Assembly: GCA_047639675.1 (NCBI GenBank)
Contig: JBLIOI010000009.1
Location: 1-64,000 of the forward strand
Direction: 5' to 3'
Length of the DNA stretch: 64,000 bases
Source: JABACD01 sp047639675
GTDB taxonomy: Bacteria > Planctomycetota > UBA1135 > GCA-002686595
A model generated the notes under the pieces. That model did not search any database and had not been told where the DNA came from. It was given only the letters and a program-made list of their open reading frames with translations. Made by a program: the position numbers and the translations under genes. Of the stretch, positions 22,101 to 27,650 are shown piece by piece. Within the stretch, counting starts at the first letter, position 1. Each line of letters starts with the position of its first letter.

Positions 22101-23071
22101 GCGGGCACAATAACCTGCCGGACGCGGGTGAATTCCACATCGCCGACACGGGCTTCGGCGGCGGCGGTATCGATACCTTGGCCGGCGCGAGCTGCGACGA
22201 TCGACTGGTCGATTCCGTTGGAGTGCACAACCTCTATGTTGTGCCCTTCTGGAACATTGACGCGCCGGTCGTTACCCACGGTCCTCTCCCGCCGGAGATT
22301 TCCAACTTCATCGCTTTGCTAGGCGCACAAGATGGCGCGGATCAGACATTCATCGATCCGAACGATCCGGAATCTGTCTATCGTCGCGGTGAGCCCAACG
22401 GCGAATTGAACATAGTCATTCCCGGAGATCCGACCTTCCCCGATGAGCTAGCGCCGATCTTCAGCGACCTGCCGGGTAACATTCCGAACCAGGATTGCGA
22501 CGGACATCCGACGGCTGGGGATTCGCCCCATGCGGAAGGCGACAATGATCGCGACAATGATCGGGACAGTGATCGGGAAAGTAAGCCTGGCAAGGGAACA
22601 GAGGAGCTGAACGTGGCGTGGACCGCGGATGACGGTTACGACGTACACTTGATTCAGAGGTTCGAGCCGACGCTGGAAACGGACTTCAGGACTTTGGAAG
22701 CAGCCGGAGTGACGGCTGGCAGATTGCGTGAGAGCCTCCTCTTGCCGGAAGCGGCTAACGCCGGATTCGAAACGCTGGCCGAACAAACGGTCAATGCCCT
22801 GGTCTTTGGCGATAGCGCAGGCGCCAGCCTGGGCATACTTGATGCTCCTTCTACGAGGATTGAGTTTGTTGAGGTCGATCTCCAGGTAATGCCTATGGAA
22901 GCAGAAGTGGAGTGGCAGGAAGTTTCGACGGGCGAGGACTTTGCGGCTCAGGCTGCCACGTCTCCCGAAGTCAGCGTGGACTGGAGCGAGTCCGTTACGG
23001 TGGGACTTTCTGTGGACAATGGTCCGGTGAAGATTGATTGGCGCGGATTGGACCGCTTGGGGAAAAACTAG
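7184..23071 (+). CDS. Giant LEPR-XLL / RTX-repeat surface protein (5,295 aa)
   Basis: Probably a secreted or surface-displayed calcium-binding adhesin. Residues 1-40 are Arg/Lys-rich; METLERRLLLSADPL (41-55) is a clear LEPR-XLL motif, an N-terminal signature of very large bacterial proteins thought to act in sorting. Residues of about 280-1500 hold beta-rich repeats resembling flagellin-hook-IN motifs, with three tandem copies of about 95 aa near 1085-1370. EF-hand-like loops occur (DGDSMPGDLDLFDNDGF, DPNNDGKLRLDE). RTX nonapeptides (GGxGxDxLx) start near residue 3380 and dominate about 4040-5000. The tail has an Asp/Arg run (DNDRDNDRDSDRES) and an acidic end with no obvious type I secretion signal or anchor. 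ATG 7184 is preceded by GAAGGGG. It heads the export-like cassette downstream. Ligand and final location are unknown. Confidence 0.88.
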   Translation: MGVLRSIRRAAVRRTKWLEKLTSRGASKNLNRVASRHEYRMETLERRLLLSADPLGAAEQIALLDGLTDLSTWGESVETHGEFHQFLPFLELAYDPDLGIDQRYLGAQLQIGEAFESLRASAQLYFGGLAAGAGGDTTDLVQHWNNNLAVDGWAFVDKSEGAEFKFGFMATDLNRDLDDIDLNLGDDADALNLRFAKPDPLSAPVLPTLDLDVALSMNFDVAWSGADSSSFTVDLNSLDGSADVDESGLSFGLNVGILGMDVTDGTFFIDADISLDEISTVLVAGMDADPTGAIPTDGSHLLLTLDGVQHVVRLADVGAANVDIDGLALDLNAALADAGVDTAVEATVNGSRLEITSLTGGPESIALDQAAPFATEIGFTSGDTATGTSTTPDVVLTAAVAAPADGKLTSDVSFDLVLDSAAPLLVSVAMADTMDNTDAAGLVADINAALTELGLDTQVQAGVASGFLTFTTLGHTSSAVASLTINELVPFAAELGFSAGVVEAGTVLTLADLQSGEVDSLLTESVDPASSFSGSMTATPVSSVSVDVDGSPVVVNTPIVGLSLTDTVISLGTGQELFQLSVGGAAITMVSDLATFAAASPNVLIQPLLDIDYWLAELDSSSVMEGELPFVDNIEVTDLADLEGAFQEFVMDGLDIDGDSMPGDLDLFDNDGFLDLRTVQQLIGLSAVAPTTIGASFDTLTDVLDIGVSVAYEGVDLNTPLSAASVPFDLELDLDSIGAITPDNDTMTDVINNVVLTPSVAIDLTYGVDLSSVAPPSLVAPLETLIEQTGQLTAKGGLMDAHFQIKLDGVPELVYVTLSGAETSTNAGLIDLVADIDAAIVSALSTDHSGVSITAQIVEQSFDGLDVDGPRLVLEAAGGVLFTVIVDDPLDPAFTQLGLGGQEISLIAANAPSLEVTTVGSSMGDDAELSTLHSITLEAGSPASATGTIPAGGSHIELILDGQVHVIHLVDLGTPNTTLGDLKDDLQASLNDEGLGSLLTVEVDGSMLKLVGSVVGPGSIAIGEASGFSAELGFSAGDSVFGDAAQLGFASSENAVGDVAALGFDLGDSATGNAGTPNATLTAGSAAPIDGQLTGDVNIYLSVDGGQLVRVQLSESATAENANVDELVESLNQALVEAQVDDLVIAGQVAGFLTLTTLEGTAGDPSGLEISTDIVLGGVAPAPVNGQLASDVDLFLRVDGGDLVQVQLTVAATAGNSNVSDLVADLTSALVTAGIDGEVEAGEDGGFLTLTTKDGTVGDPSGLRISPNVMLTAGVAAPINGQLASDLTFQLKVDTGAPTLVRVAAGDTTSNGDVDDLVISITSAIAEAGLADSVEVSNSNGHLRFTSMDGVDGDPSSLTISALEPFATELGFLTTDAEDGNTSFDLMLGGDLLNVSFAASRTYDNFSGVSSLAADVKDAIDQAIDDAGLDAVLKDSIQVSVNSDGGMPTPILKLEFVSTLPMTVSNSGDSNPLGLTNTVAVDFPVAGDYSGLRFVATEATGVITEALNFQLQLDNAAPVMVSVPVGDYSDAAGLVFAIQQVVDGLSGLAGKIVVGSQSSGDEATVVANRLTFTATPGADVRMIHLLTDPAGITTGEIGFNNGSLAFADEIVGAFLYPDSLSTPNTVSATVQMSFADAQLDGQFGFFATDIANAAGEGIVTVGVALQDAADGDANNRIDFEDLYNVRDSILTASTPLVGANPYQLASQAEFSVTHNGVTRVVQVEAEVTQNNTKIQNLVYDINQALRTAGFDGEVVATREITATDEFIVLVAGYGETLSVSATNPSAQTGLGFMDGDAAELTVIGIPVQSGQLIGNSGGTDIEKLVAADGSPLQFVLYLPGVVSDTLQELSIAVKLADIFDIDSAQVELLNVNGTVTTSGSELLYRELTASDLIGLVQNSVEFLGDLRADQVGDPSTSDDDGLLAIDLPFIKLTANELNSYDDFLADGLGDVVLAGPNTLQLFTQTLQDSLGSGASVSFGIAGDKLTFDIDYVSADQRSRAFQVDIAELGKLVTLDKAIPDNLDEDAGLVDATGQTKFQILSEASVELDLALNYMAANDSPEQLLDRTGSDGNLVDLLVFLDTGTITVDHALYGSASVSAEDGYVRIGSGPDPIPADSAHFEVDAANGPQALDYDDQAFNSDGLLSGISVDALGSAEMSFFFEESDVVSYTDEILSFSIPNLEHYLNGNPLSVIMGGGPAELVELIDGAVTSGNPLVDLLQNPDVIIGGFDTMIGKFQELIQAAFIDLELPLVGEEISGAAQTVVDVLSRGRAEFRELVGFKYDENGDVDVDLDFTEVISEAILAIFGPGTIDLLQDVGGATDLEENIIADGQITAEDVHFTFDPGDEDWGGVAGTGEPGNATYDDDLVRWDFKLGQEFEVSVPFDLGLRVGDFGLEDLLPNFGFTVDTGPEGVVLKFEWELWVGFGLSAEDFAFFFNVDAHDGFNDDDKETEELKLSVNASTPGLSANLALGLVQGDFKDGTKERVSVTASDPFADLGDEGIIYLGDVVDDFVNDSGAFNMDGDFSVMRHYQDGTSDASPVTFSYNGGTSTTSFFEFLRDINGTPIAPDSLLGNELFLLPDLSDLLKPVLVLTSLDPDVVGMEVIGGGEYGWAFDDTNDDGEWQSTEESGAQYEDQRSKGLGFGTLDMVAPEDRVWSDEVLIADPDGLFRILGTRIAPSGGKLHDDAEFTLTLKNDSNVDTEIEVAVRQAIYDDLESEEELKDALNNSLFKAFSKSSEFDNARSVVADLDSGGHLVLVSTQAFSLEYDTLDHTEVEVALKIDATDAEGDDNGRLTIAEAQTGIKEVFSPELSADAKIRFNVDGNTDHITNFLESIPLGFDGLGLPSLNFDLIVDASAKVTYEDGFKKEYGIDKVQFDNVQLELGELLTSVITPIVNGIADVLGPVTDVLGDGLGAAQGFLNDDIELIERMGLGSYSILDFSGNKATINNFLDTIQDLIALPGEMQQYLADNPEPVFNFGCWELVMDKKHPLYFPTTKTPVPCELLEVANNIGDMPSLLQFDLESEFNVEPGGFKLDILSFDSVLNMLVGNEFNIFSFNLPTVDISVGFDVGFSFGGGGEVLNFNLSANATATMTLGLGFDSKGLEHIVDALRIGATPKWIDLLDSFFIKNNPNGPELGVGLHISGGGGVDFTTPSFCIDLWLDEVCFPSFTIFAATGSAYFDLEGGFDIQDPNNDGKLRLDEIMSVTDGFSSVSSVFNLFDIYGNAAGGFDFSVTVLGLTLGSSDLPFDTNFDVGFNLGDLLFGSSNSNDSNLVLAEMVQPGEPGEAVLLAGASTLRLNSGVFSNNRLVGDTDDTNGGVNFVVSEDASNFYVSFNGSASQSYAKGGINKIIAYGSQYGDTFDFSGMTLSASDPTGAGLVVEVFGLGGNDHLIGGSATDIFHGGLGNDTLDGGGGVDILLGEKGDDLLKGGAGKDFLDGGKGNDTLRGEGGDDTYLFEGSYGHDTIEESASNGEADRIQLEETLAEVGGKELYSTSGVLSNALVELYLDAGASHITSITDLANSITHVGNQVEEIFTGGGDDEFIISALLPDATTPTWLNGQDGNDDYRIVYVDSDMDTVIDIKGDLKINDTGFAYNTDRLLVDGSAGDDILGVAFDKVSYRQASMPTVENVIDLSGSGDGSGIEVIAIDMKAGHDVVNVESTAATSSLAILGGIGNDIFNFGVDISDYTGLTFTNLNLMNGGPLTGPMIVDGEAGGDTINVHDNTDTAANTDGVLTADSLTGLGMDEGIEFTDVETFNLELGTGADLFNIQAVDSTVTASVFGNDGSDVFNVSSDSPMTNANGDLAGDLNSILGLLNIDGQGGSNNVINVSDADDTADHLVSAAAGFLTKSTIKGLGIGDEIEYLNFAEIRLVLGSGDDLLNVLGTEALTWVDASDGDDTIQVSDLAPMLSGDGVDLLGTLEDIDGTLRIEAGMGKNRLNVSDFDSVTADTVLVTSALIQGLASVDIHYAAEGDFSRGINVWAGTMVDNINITSVQVTPGERTFTTVHGGFGNDVITASIAAGLNGDLVIRGREGEDNIDASASSAALFLIGDEGIDEIHGGSAGDTIFGDGGRIYLLVPTALGAEDTVIGGAAEDSHTDGLVHDSNFQSVDLWQSKGGGVEDIIFGGLGDDTIVGGGGDDTIAGEQDNDIVFGDNGRGVFFNNLSILLETTDSSIGAADDISGSGGNDTLVGGAGNDTLDGAAGADVLIGDRGRLDFIINDAGDANSIIQVRSKDLEPTDRSGGQGQFDNVDHFTVGESNATGQGDSLLGSIGEDTLIGGSGADYLDGNQDADVLIGDGGNIVYEGGMIVRVESIDTGDGGVDTLLGSTGADVAIGGFAGDSIQGNEDDDVLLGDSGRVLFVDGVITEISSIAPNDGGNDTLRGATGDDTVFGGTGRDMIYGDADNDLLLGDHGLLDLTVPIEVGFTSIFTAATDGGDNDTIFGAAGDDTLMGQQGDDELYGEANDDDLIGGHNVAGGADELDLDPAPFSSNDTLDGGSGFDVLAGDNARVERRSDAVDARFQVLNGSVIWTDDLGADVTGVGQTNPTGAVARDIELFDHTDTTPIERYGNDVMAGGSEDDLLFGQLGDDILQGDSSVSLDVLGDGYSASGENDGDDYIEGGGHADLIYGNDGQDDIIGGSSSLYGLDTFSSRPDGSDRIFGDSGLALARNEAGKDQHGNNADTILGDDGNIYRLVGINGVHSGEFLSFTYDNFGGEQVIARAFDELDYTYGEGVSSNGAADTIRGENGDDTILGMAGDDVLFGDAQDDDVYGGSGSDWISGGTGEDGVLGDDGRFITSRNSNAEDLYGVEATTEFFIWTRPDHRLQGDMWVDGELNKGVDLLAFEMGGDDTVYGGLGGDSLHGGAGDDLISGSEALLGFFNDPSTTPDHDYDTVANKFVDYNHSALRDKIGGHALNFDATDSEGLKIEDGDDALFGDGGNDWLMGGTGFDHLYGGAGNDFLNMDDNLETDGGHNNLPDAGEFHIADTGFGGGGIDTLAGASCDDRLVDSVGVHNLYVVPFWNIDAPVVTHGPLPPEISNFIALLGAQDGADQTFIDPNDPESVYRRGEPNGELNIVIPGDPTFPDELAPIFSDLPGNIPNQDCDGHPTAGDSPHAEGDNDRDNDRDSDRESKPGKGTEELNVAWTADDGYDVHLIQRFEPTLETDFRTLEAAGVTAGRLRESLLLPEAANAGFETLAEQTVNALVFGDSAGASLGILDAPSTRIEFVEVDLQVMPMEAEVEWQEVSTGEDFAAQAATSPEVSVDWSESVTVGLSVDNGPVKIDWRGLDRLGKN
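10438..11292 (+). repeat. Three tandem ~285-bp repeats inside the giant gene
   Basis: Three consecutive protein repeats of about 95 residues begin near 10438, 10722 and 11008, each opening with a variant of APxxGQLxxDV and ending near DPSxLxIS. A fourth, more distant copy starts near 8384 (APADGKLTSDVSF). The internal pattern, LVxxIxxAL then xVxAGxxxGxLTxTT, recalls the flagellin hook IN motif found in FliD-like proteins. The copies have diverged at DNA level, so they look old rather than recently amplified. Confidence 0.75.
17317..22185 (+). repeat. RTX calcium-binding repeat region of the giant gene
   Basis: A first block at about 17317-17560 contains GGNDHLIGG, GGLGNDTLDGG, GGAGKDFLDGG and GGKGNDTLRG. 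After a beta-rich interlude, a second region from about 19350 to 22185 repeats GGxGDDTLxG units. Many are followed by a GDxGR or GDxGN strand (near 19390, 19643, 19813, 20075, 20245, 20417, 21550) that leads into a short insert before the next block. RTX repeats bind calcium and fold outside the cell. Confidence 0.85.
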
Positions 23072-23208
23072 GCTGTTTATTCCCGCATGGCGCCCTGCTA
23101 TGGGGGAGACTGATCTTGGTAACGACAGAGTTCTGTATCCTGTTAGTCACCTATCCCGAGTGGGCCACGCTGGCTCATTAATGACCCTCAACGCTCCTCA
23201 TTGTTCCG

Positions 23209-23517
23209 ATGACCGATCAAAGCTCAGCCGCCGCTGGTGGCGCCCAGAATGTTCCCACTGTGAAGTGGGACGATAGCAGCATGAACTCCTCTTACGCTAA
23301 CGTGGCCAACGTCACGAGCACGCGCGAGGAAGTCGTCCTATTCTTCGGAATGAATAAGAACTGGCAAGCAGGCAAGGACGAGGTGACTGTCGAATTGACG
23401 CAGCGCCTTATCATGAGCCCCTTTGCCGCTGCACGTCTGCACGCGCTCTTGGGCGGTGTCTTAGAGCAGTATGAGTCGCGCTTTGGCAAGTTGCCGGTTC
23501 CCGGAAAGCCCGAGTAG
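23209..23517 (+). CDS. DUF3467 family small protein
   Basis: The 102-aa protein carries NVANVTSTREEVVLFFGMN (about 31-49) and then LIMSPFAAARLHALLGGVLEQYE, the pattern of the DUF3467 family, whose members are small, cytoplasmic and of unknown function. The start ATG follows 137 bases of non-coding DNA after the giant gene. No signal peptide or membrane segment is present. Because it sits between the giant protein and the membrane components on the same strand, a chaperone-like or regulatory role in their export is a reasonable guess, not more. Family assignment is fairly sure. Confidence 0.75.
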   Translation: MTDQSSAAAGGAQNVPTVKWDDSSMNSSYANVANVTSTREEVVLFFGMNKNWQAGKDEVTVELTQRLIMSPFAAARLHALLGGVLEQYESRFGKLPVPGKPE

Positions 23518-23523
23518 GTGGCC

Positions 23524-23558
23524 AGAGTCTAGACCGCGCGTCGCACGGTCTAAACTCT
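23524..23558 (+). promoter_or_regulatory. Hairpin between the DUF3467 and GAF-HlyD genes
   Basis: AGAGT-c-TAGACCG (23524-23536) pairs with CGGTCTA-a-ACTCT (23546-23558): 12 base pairs with one internal mismatch around a 9-base loop. It starts 6 bases after the DUF3467 stop and ends 13 bases before the next ATG. There is no U-tract. It could be an mRNA-processing or attenuation element setting the ratio of upstream to downstream products; the following gene has no visible Shine-Dalgarno outside it. Confidence 0.5.
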
Positions 23559-23571
23559 AGTCAACATCACT

Positions 23572-25470
23572 ATGGCTAGCGGTGAATCTGAAAACGGGCG
23601 GGGAGCACCAGGCTCCTTGCGAAGCGCCGACTTGTCTCCGGGAATCGGTGAATCGGGCGAGTTATCCTTATGGCGAGCGATGCTTGCCGCACCGGATAAA
23701 GCGAGTTACCAAGCCGCGTGGTTGACCCTCGCGTGTCATCGTTTGGGTGGCGTGGCGTCTGCCGTCTTGATTCTGGCGAGTGACGACGGATTTCGACCCT
23801 GTGCGGCATGGCCCTCCGGGTCGAGCGTCGCGGAGCCATTAGCTCGGGCAGTCGAGCGGGCTCTAGAAACTCGGCGCCCAGCGAGTTTTGTGGGTGCGAG
23901 TGAACGCCAAAGCGACACGCGCCACGTAATTGCACAACCCTTGGATTTCGACGGGAAATTGCAGGGTGCAGTTGCCTGTGAACTCGTCGGAGCTCATGAC
24001 GAGGCGCAACTGCAACGGGCACTGGGCAGCCTTCAATGGGGCGCCGGTTGGATTGAGTTCGGACTTGAGCGCGATAGGACCCTGTCTAGCGAGGCGCAAC
24101 GTGAACAGTTGCTAGGGGTTCTCGAATTGGCCGCCTGTACCGCGGAGCGCGAAGGATTCCGACGTTCAGCTACGGCCTTGGCGACAGAGATCGCCATTCG
24201 CTTGAATTGCGATCGAGTGAGCATCGGCCTTAGTGATGGCGCTCGAATTCGCCTGCAAGCCGTTTCGCACACAGCCAGCTTCGAGGCCAAGAGCAATCTT
24301 TCGCGGGCCGTGGAAGGCGCCATGGACGAGTGCTTCGATCAAGAGACTGTCGTGCTCACACCGGCGGCCAAGGATGCGAACTTCCAGGTACGCTCAGCCC
24401 ATGAAGCTCTGATGGTCTTGGGCTCGTCTAAGAACGCTTGTTCGCTGCCCTTCGGCAGGGACGAGAGAATCTATGGCGTGGTGACTTTGGAACGCTCCCT
24501 GGAGGATCCCTTTAGCAGCAAAGAGATCGACTTGGTGGATGTTGCGTTGGGTTATGCAGGTCCGCTGCTCGAGTTAGAGCGCCGCGCCGAGCGCGGGATG
24601 CTCAAATTGACTTGGGCCGGGATGCGTGGGGTTGGGCGCAAGTTGGTCACTCCGGGAAGCCCAGCCTTCAAGGGCGCCCTGCTTGCTCTCCTTGTGATCG
24701 TTCTCTTCTTCTCATTCGCCAAGGGAACCTACCGGGTCAAGGCCGACGCAGTGGTCGAGGCCACACAGCAACGAGTGATCGTCGCGCCCTTCCCCGGCTA
24801 TGTGGCGGAGGCTCCGTTGCGTGCCGGCGACATCGTGCACAAAGGGGACTTGCTTTGTCTCCTGGATGATCGCGACTTGAAGTTGGAGCGTGGTCGGTTG
24901 GCTAGTCAACGCGAACAGTACGAGAAGCGCTACAACCAAGCGCTGGCAAAGCGCGAAGCGGCGCAGGTCAACATCATCCGCGCACAGATCGATCAGATCA
25001 CTGCGCAACTAGAATTGACCATCGATCAACTCGCGCGCACACGCGTCTTGGCACCTATCGATGGCGTGGTGGTTGAAGGGGATCTTAGCCAAGCCTTTGG
25101 CAGCCCCTTAGAGCGCGGACAAATTCTCTTTCAGGTCGCGCCCTTGGATAAATTGCGCTTGGTCTTGCTGGTCGACGAGCGCGATGTTGAATTCGTCGAG
25201 ATCGGCCAGAGCGGCAACTTGGTGCCGACCAGCTTCCCGGGTGAAGACGTTGCCTTCAGCGTGACTAGGGTGACCCCAGTCTCCGCCGCCATGGAGGGTG
25301 CCAATGTCTTCCGTGTTGAGGCGCAGCTATCCACCGAGCAGCTGGGCGGTCTCCTACCTGGCATGGAAGGTGTGGCCAAGATCGATACCGCGCCCCAACT
25401 CTTGGTTTGGAATGTGGCGCACGAGGGGGTCGATTGGCTCCGGCTATTCCTTTGGAAGTGGTCGCCTTGA
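23572..25470 (+). CDS. GAF-domain/HlyD-type membrane fusion protein
   Basis: Membrane protein of 632 aa with a cytoplasmic sensor half and an exported adaptor half. Residues 1-180 have a GAF-like pattern, and a clearer GAF domain spans about 190-345 (FRRSATALATEIAIRLNCDR, YGVVTLE). One transmembrane segment follows at about 367-385 (LLALLVIVLFFSFAKG). The rest is HlyD-like: a biotinyl-lipoyl half-motif VIVAPFPGYVAEAPLRAGD, a coiled-coil hairpin at about 440-490, the second lipoyl half LAPIDGVVVEGDL, and a beta-barrel domain. Such adaptors normally bridge inner and outer membrane parts of exporters. Its stop overlaps the TTG/GTG start region of the M50 gene. The GAF ligand is unknown. Confidence 0.82.
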   Translation: MASGESENGRGAPGSLRSADLSPGIGESGELSLWRAMLAAPDKASYQAAWLTLACHRLGGVASAVLILASDDGFRPCAAWPSGSSVAEPLARAVERALETRRPASFVGASERQSDTRHVIAQPLDFDGKLQGAVACELVGAHDEAQLQRALGSLQWGAGWIEFGLERDRTLSSEAQREQLLGVLELAACTAEREGFRRSATALATEIAIRLNCDRVSIGLSDGARIRLQAVSHTASFEAKSNLSRAVEGAMDECFDQETVVLTPAAKDANFQVRSAHEALMVLGSSKNACSLPFGRDERIYGVVTLERSLEDPFSSKEIDLVDVALGYAGPLLELERRAERGMLKLTWAGMRGVGRKLVTPGSPAFKGALLALLVIVLFFSFAKGTYRVKADAVVEATQQRVIVAPFPGYVAEAPLRAGDIVHKGDLLCLLDDRDLKLERGRLASQREQYEKRYNQALAKREAAQVNIIRAQIDQITAQLELTIDQLARTRVLAPIDGVVVEGDLSQAFGSPLERGQILFQVAPLDKLRLVLLVDERDVEFVEIGQSGNLVPTSFPGEDVAFSVTRVTPVSAAMEGANVFRVEAQLSTEQLGGLLPGMEGVAKIDTAPQLLVWNVAHEGVDWLRLFLWKWSP

Positions 25471-27647
25471 GCGCAAGTCAAGAGAGTGCGCGCCAGCAAG
25501 CGAGTGGTGCCCTATTCAGTGATTCCTGGCATCGGGTTGCAGACCTGGGGCTACGTTTGCGTTCACACCTCGCGTTTCACCGGCACCGGTATCGGGGACA
25601 GCTCTGGTATGTGCTTGGGGACCCGTCGGGGGATCGTTATCACCGCTTTACGCCCAGAACTCACCGCTTGCTGCAAAGGCTCGACGGCACGCGGACGGTA
25701 GACGAAGTATGGCGCGATGCCTGCGAAGCTGACGGCGACGAGGCGCCGACACAATCGGAGATGATCGGGCTTCTGTCGCAACTGCACAATGCGGATGCCC
25801 TCGTCGGAGACGAAAGCCCCGATGTCCAGGAGGTCTTCAAGCGCTACGACACGCTGAAGCGCCGCAAATTCATGGGCAAGATTATGAGCCCGCTCTTCAT
25901 GCAGTTTTCCCTGATGGATCCAGAGCGTTTTCTACAGCGCACCATCGCAAAGGTACGTTGGGTTTTCGGTCCCGTGGGTCTGGCTATCTGGCTACTGGTG
26001 GTGGGAGTTGGGGCCGCACTGATCTCTGTCAACTTCACGGAATTAACCACCGGTTTCTCCGACCGCGTCTTCGCGGCACAAAACCTGTTGGTGCTGGGAC
26101 TCGTCTACCCCTTCGTCAAGGTCTTGCACGAGTTTGGGCACGCCTACACGGTCAAGCGTTATGGTGGCGAGGTCCACGAGTTGGGCGTGATGTTGATGGT
26201 CTTGATGCCGCTGCCGTTCGTAGACGCTTCATCAGCCTCGACCTTCCCGTCCAAGCGCGAACGCATCGTGGTTGGAGCGGTGGGGATCCTGGTCGAGCTG
26301 TTCGTGGCAGGACTGGCGGCCATGGTGTGGGTCAGCGTGGAAGAGGGCTTGGTGCGCGCCGTCGCCTACAACGTCATCCTGATCGCTGGCTTTTCAACGC
26401 TGGTCTTCAATGGCAACCCTCTGTTGCGCTACGACGGCTACTACATCCTCTCCGACCTAATAGAGATTCCGAATCTGCGTCAACGCTCCAACGCATACTT
26501 GATGTGGATCGGTGAGCGCTACCTATTCCGCAATACGAATGCTGTACGCCCGGATGGAACTCGAGGGGAGCACCGTTGGTTTGTGGGTTTTGGAATCGCC
26601 TCGCTCATCTACCGGGTCATTGTTCTCTCAGGAATCATCTTCCTGATAGCCAGCCGCTTCTTCTTCCTCGGGAGCGCCTTTGCACTCTGGTCGATCATCA
26701 CTTGGGTGGGCCTGCCGCTGTCGCGCGCGTTGACCTTCCTCTTGGTTGGGCCGCGATTACAAGCCGTTCGAGCGCGAGCCTTGGCGACATCGGGACTGGT
26801 GGCCCTGGGCTTAGGGCTTGTCTTATTCGCCCTTCCGATGCCGAGCAACACGCTCGTGGAAGGAGTCCTTTGGATTCCTGACGGCTCCTTAGTGCGTGCC
26901 AATGCCGATGGCTTTGTGCATGAAATCCTGGCACGAGACGGCGAGATGGTGACCATTGGTCAAGCCCTGGTCGTTTGCAAGGATCCTTCGTTAGTGGCGC
27001 AGCGCGACAGCATTGCAGCGCGGCTGGCTGAACTGCAGGCGCGTTATACAGGAGCTCGCGCCGACGATCGCGTGGCCGCGGCGGAGTTGCGTGTTCAGAT
27101 AACCGAGGGACAAGCGCAGCTTGATGCCATCGAAGAGCAATTGAGCGAGTTAACCATCGTTGCTCCATCGGACGGGCAGCTGGTGTTCAGTTTAGCAGAA
27201 CGTTATCCAGGCCAGTTCCTGCAGCGTGGTTCTCCTCTTGGACAGGTCATCGACTTCGCGGACCTTCGAGTTCGCGTTGTTGTGCCTCAAGATCAAGCGG
27301 ACTTGGTACGGCGCGATTCGTCGAAGATCCGCGTACGCCTGATCAACAATCCATCGCAGGTCGTCGAAGCAGAGCTCCTGCGGCAAGTTCCTGTGGGCCG
27401 AGAGCGCCTGCCGAGTAGCGCCCTGGGTAGCTTCGGTGGTGGCGATATCGTCATCGACCCGCGTGCGGAGTCCGGAGACATGGCCCTCGACCCGATGTTT
27501 GAGTTTGAGCTAGGGATGATCGGCGCTCCACAGGTACCGGGGGCTGGAGCCCGTGTTTATGCACGATTCGAACACGAATGGAGCCCCTACGGACCGCGCA
27601 TGGTTCAAACGGTGCGCCAACTATTCCTCTCGAGGTTTGACTTTTAG
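25458..27647 (+). CDS. PqqD-like / M50 metalloprotease / HlyD fusion membrane protein
   Basis: Three parts in about 729 aa. Residues of about 49-118 resemble PqqD (YHRFTPRTHRLLQRLDGTRT, then a helical pair), a winged-helix fold that binds peptide leaders in RiPP systems. The middle is a polytopic M50 (site-2 protease) domain with the zinc motif HEFGH (224-228) and the downstream NGNPLLRYDG (318-327) carrying the third ligand. From about residue 465 a HlyD-like lipoyl/coiled-coil/barrel region follows (LVRANADGFVHEILARDGE, IVAPSDGQLVFSLAERYPG). No ATG lies near the start: GTG 25458, TTG 25467 (TTGA overlap with the previous stop) and TTG 25407 are all possible. The arrangement suggests recognition, cleavage or threading of an exported substrate, plausibly the giant protein. 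Confidence 0.82.
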   Translation: MVALSASQESARQQASGALFSDSWHRVADLGLRLRSHLAFHRHRYRGQLWYVLGDPSGDRYHRFTPRTHRLLQRLDGTRTVDEVWRDACEADGDEAPTQSEMIGLLSQLHNADALVGDESPDVQEVFKRYDTLKRRKFMGKIMSPLFMQFSLMDPERFLQRTIAKVRWVFGPVGLAIWLLVVGVGAALISVNFTELTTGFSDRVFAAQNLLVLGLVYPFVKVLHEFGHAYTVKRYGGEVHELGVMLMVLMPLPFVDASSASTFPSKRERIVVGAVGILVELFVAGLAAMVWVSVEEGLVRAVAYNVILIAGFSTLVFNGNPLLRYDGYYILSDLIEIPNLRQRSNAYLMWIGERYLFRNTNAVRPDGTRGEHRWFVGFGIASLIYRVIVLSGIIFLIASRFFFLGSAFALWSIITWVGLPLSRALTFLLVGPRLQAVRARALATSGLVALGLGLVLFALPMPSNTLVEGVLWIPDGSLVRANADGFVHEILARDGEMVTIGQALVVCKDPSLVAQRDSIAARLAELQARYTGARADDRVAAAELRVQITEGQAQLDAIEEQLSELTIVAPSDGQLVFSLAERYPGQFLQRGSPLGQVIDFADLRVRVVVPQDQADLVRRDSSKIRVRLINNPSQVVEAELLRQVPVGRERLPSSALGSFGGGDIVIDPRAESGDMALDPMFEFELGMIGAPQVPGAGARVYARFEHEWSPYGPRMVQTVRQLFLSRFDF

Positions 27648-27650
27648 GTC

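Noticed and set aside
17317..22185. CRISPR-like regular repetition
   Set aside because: The repeats are in frame, vary at the DNA level and encode GGxGxD units; there are no constant direct repeats with unique spacers and no cas genes.
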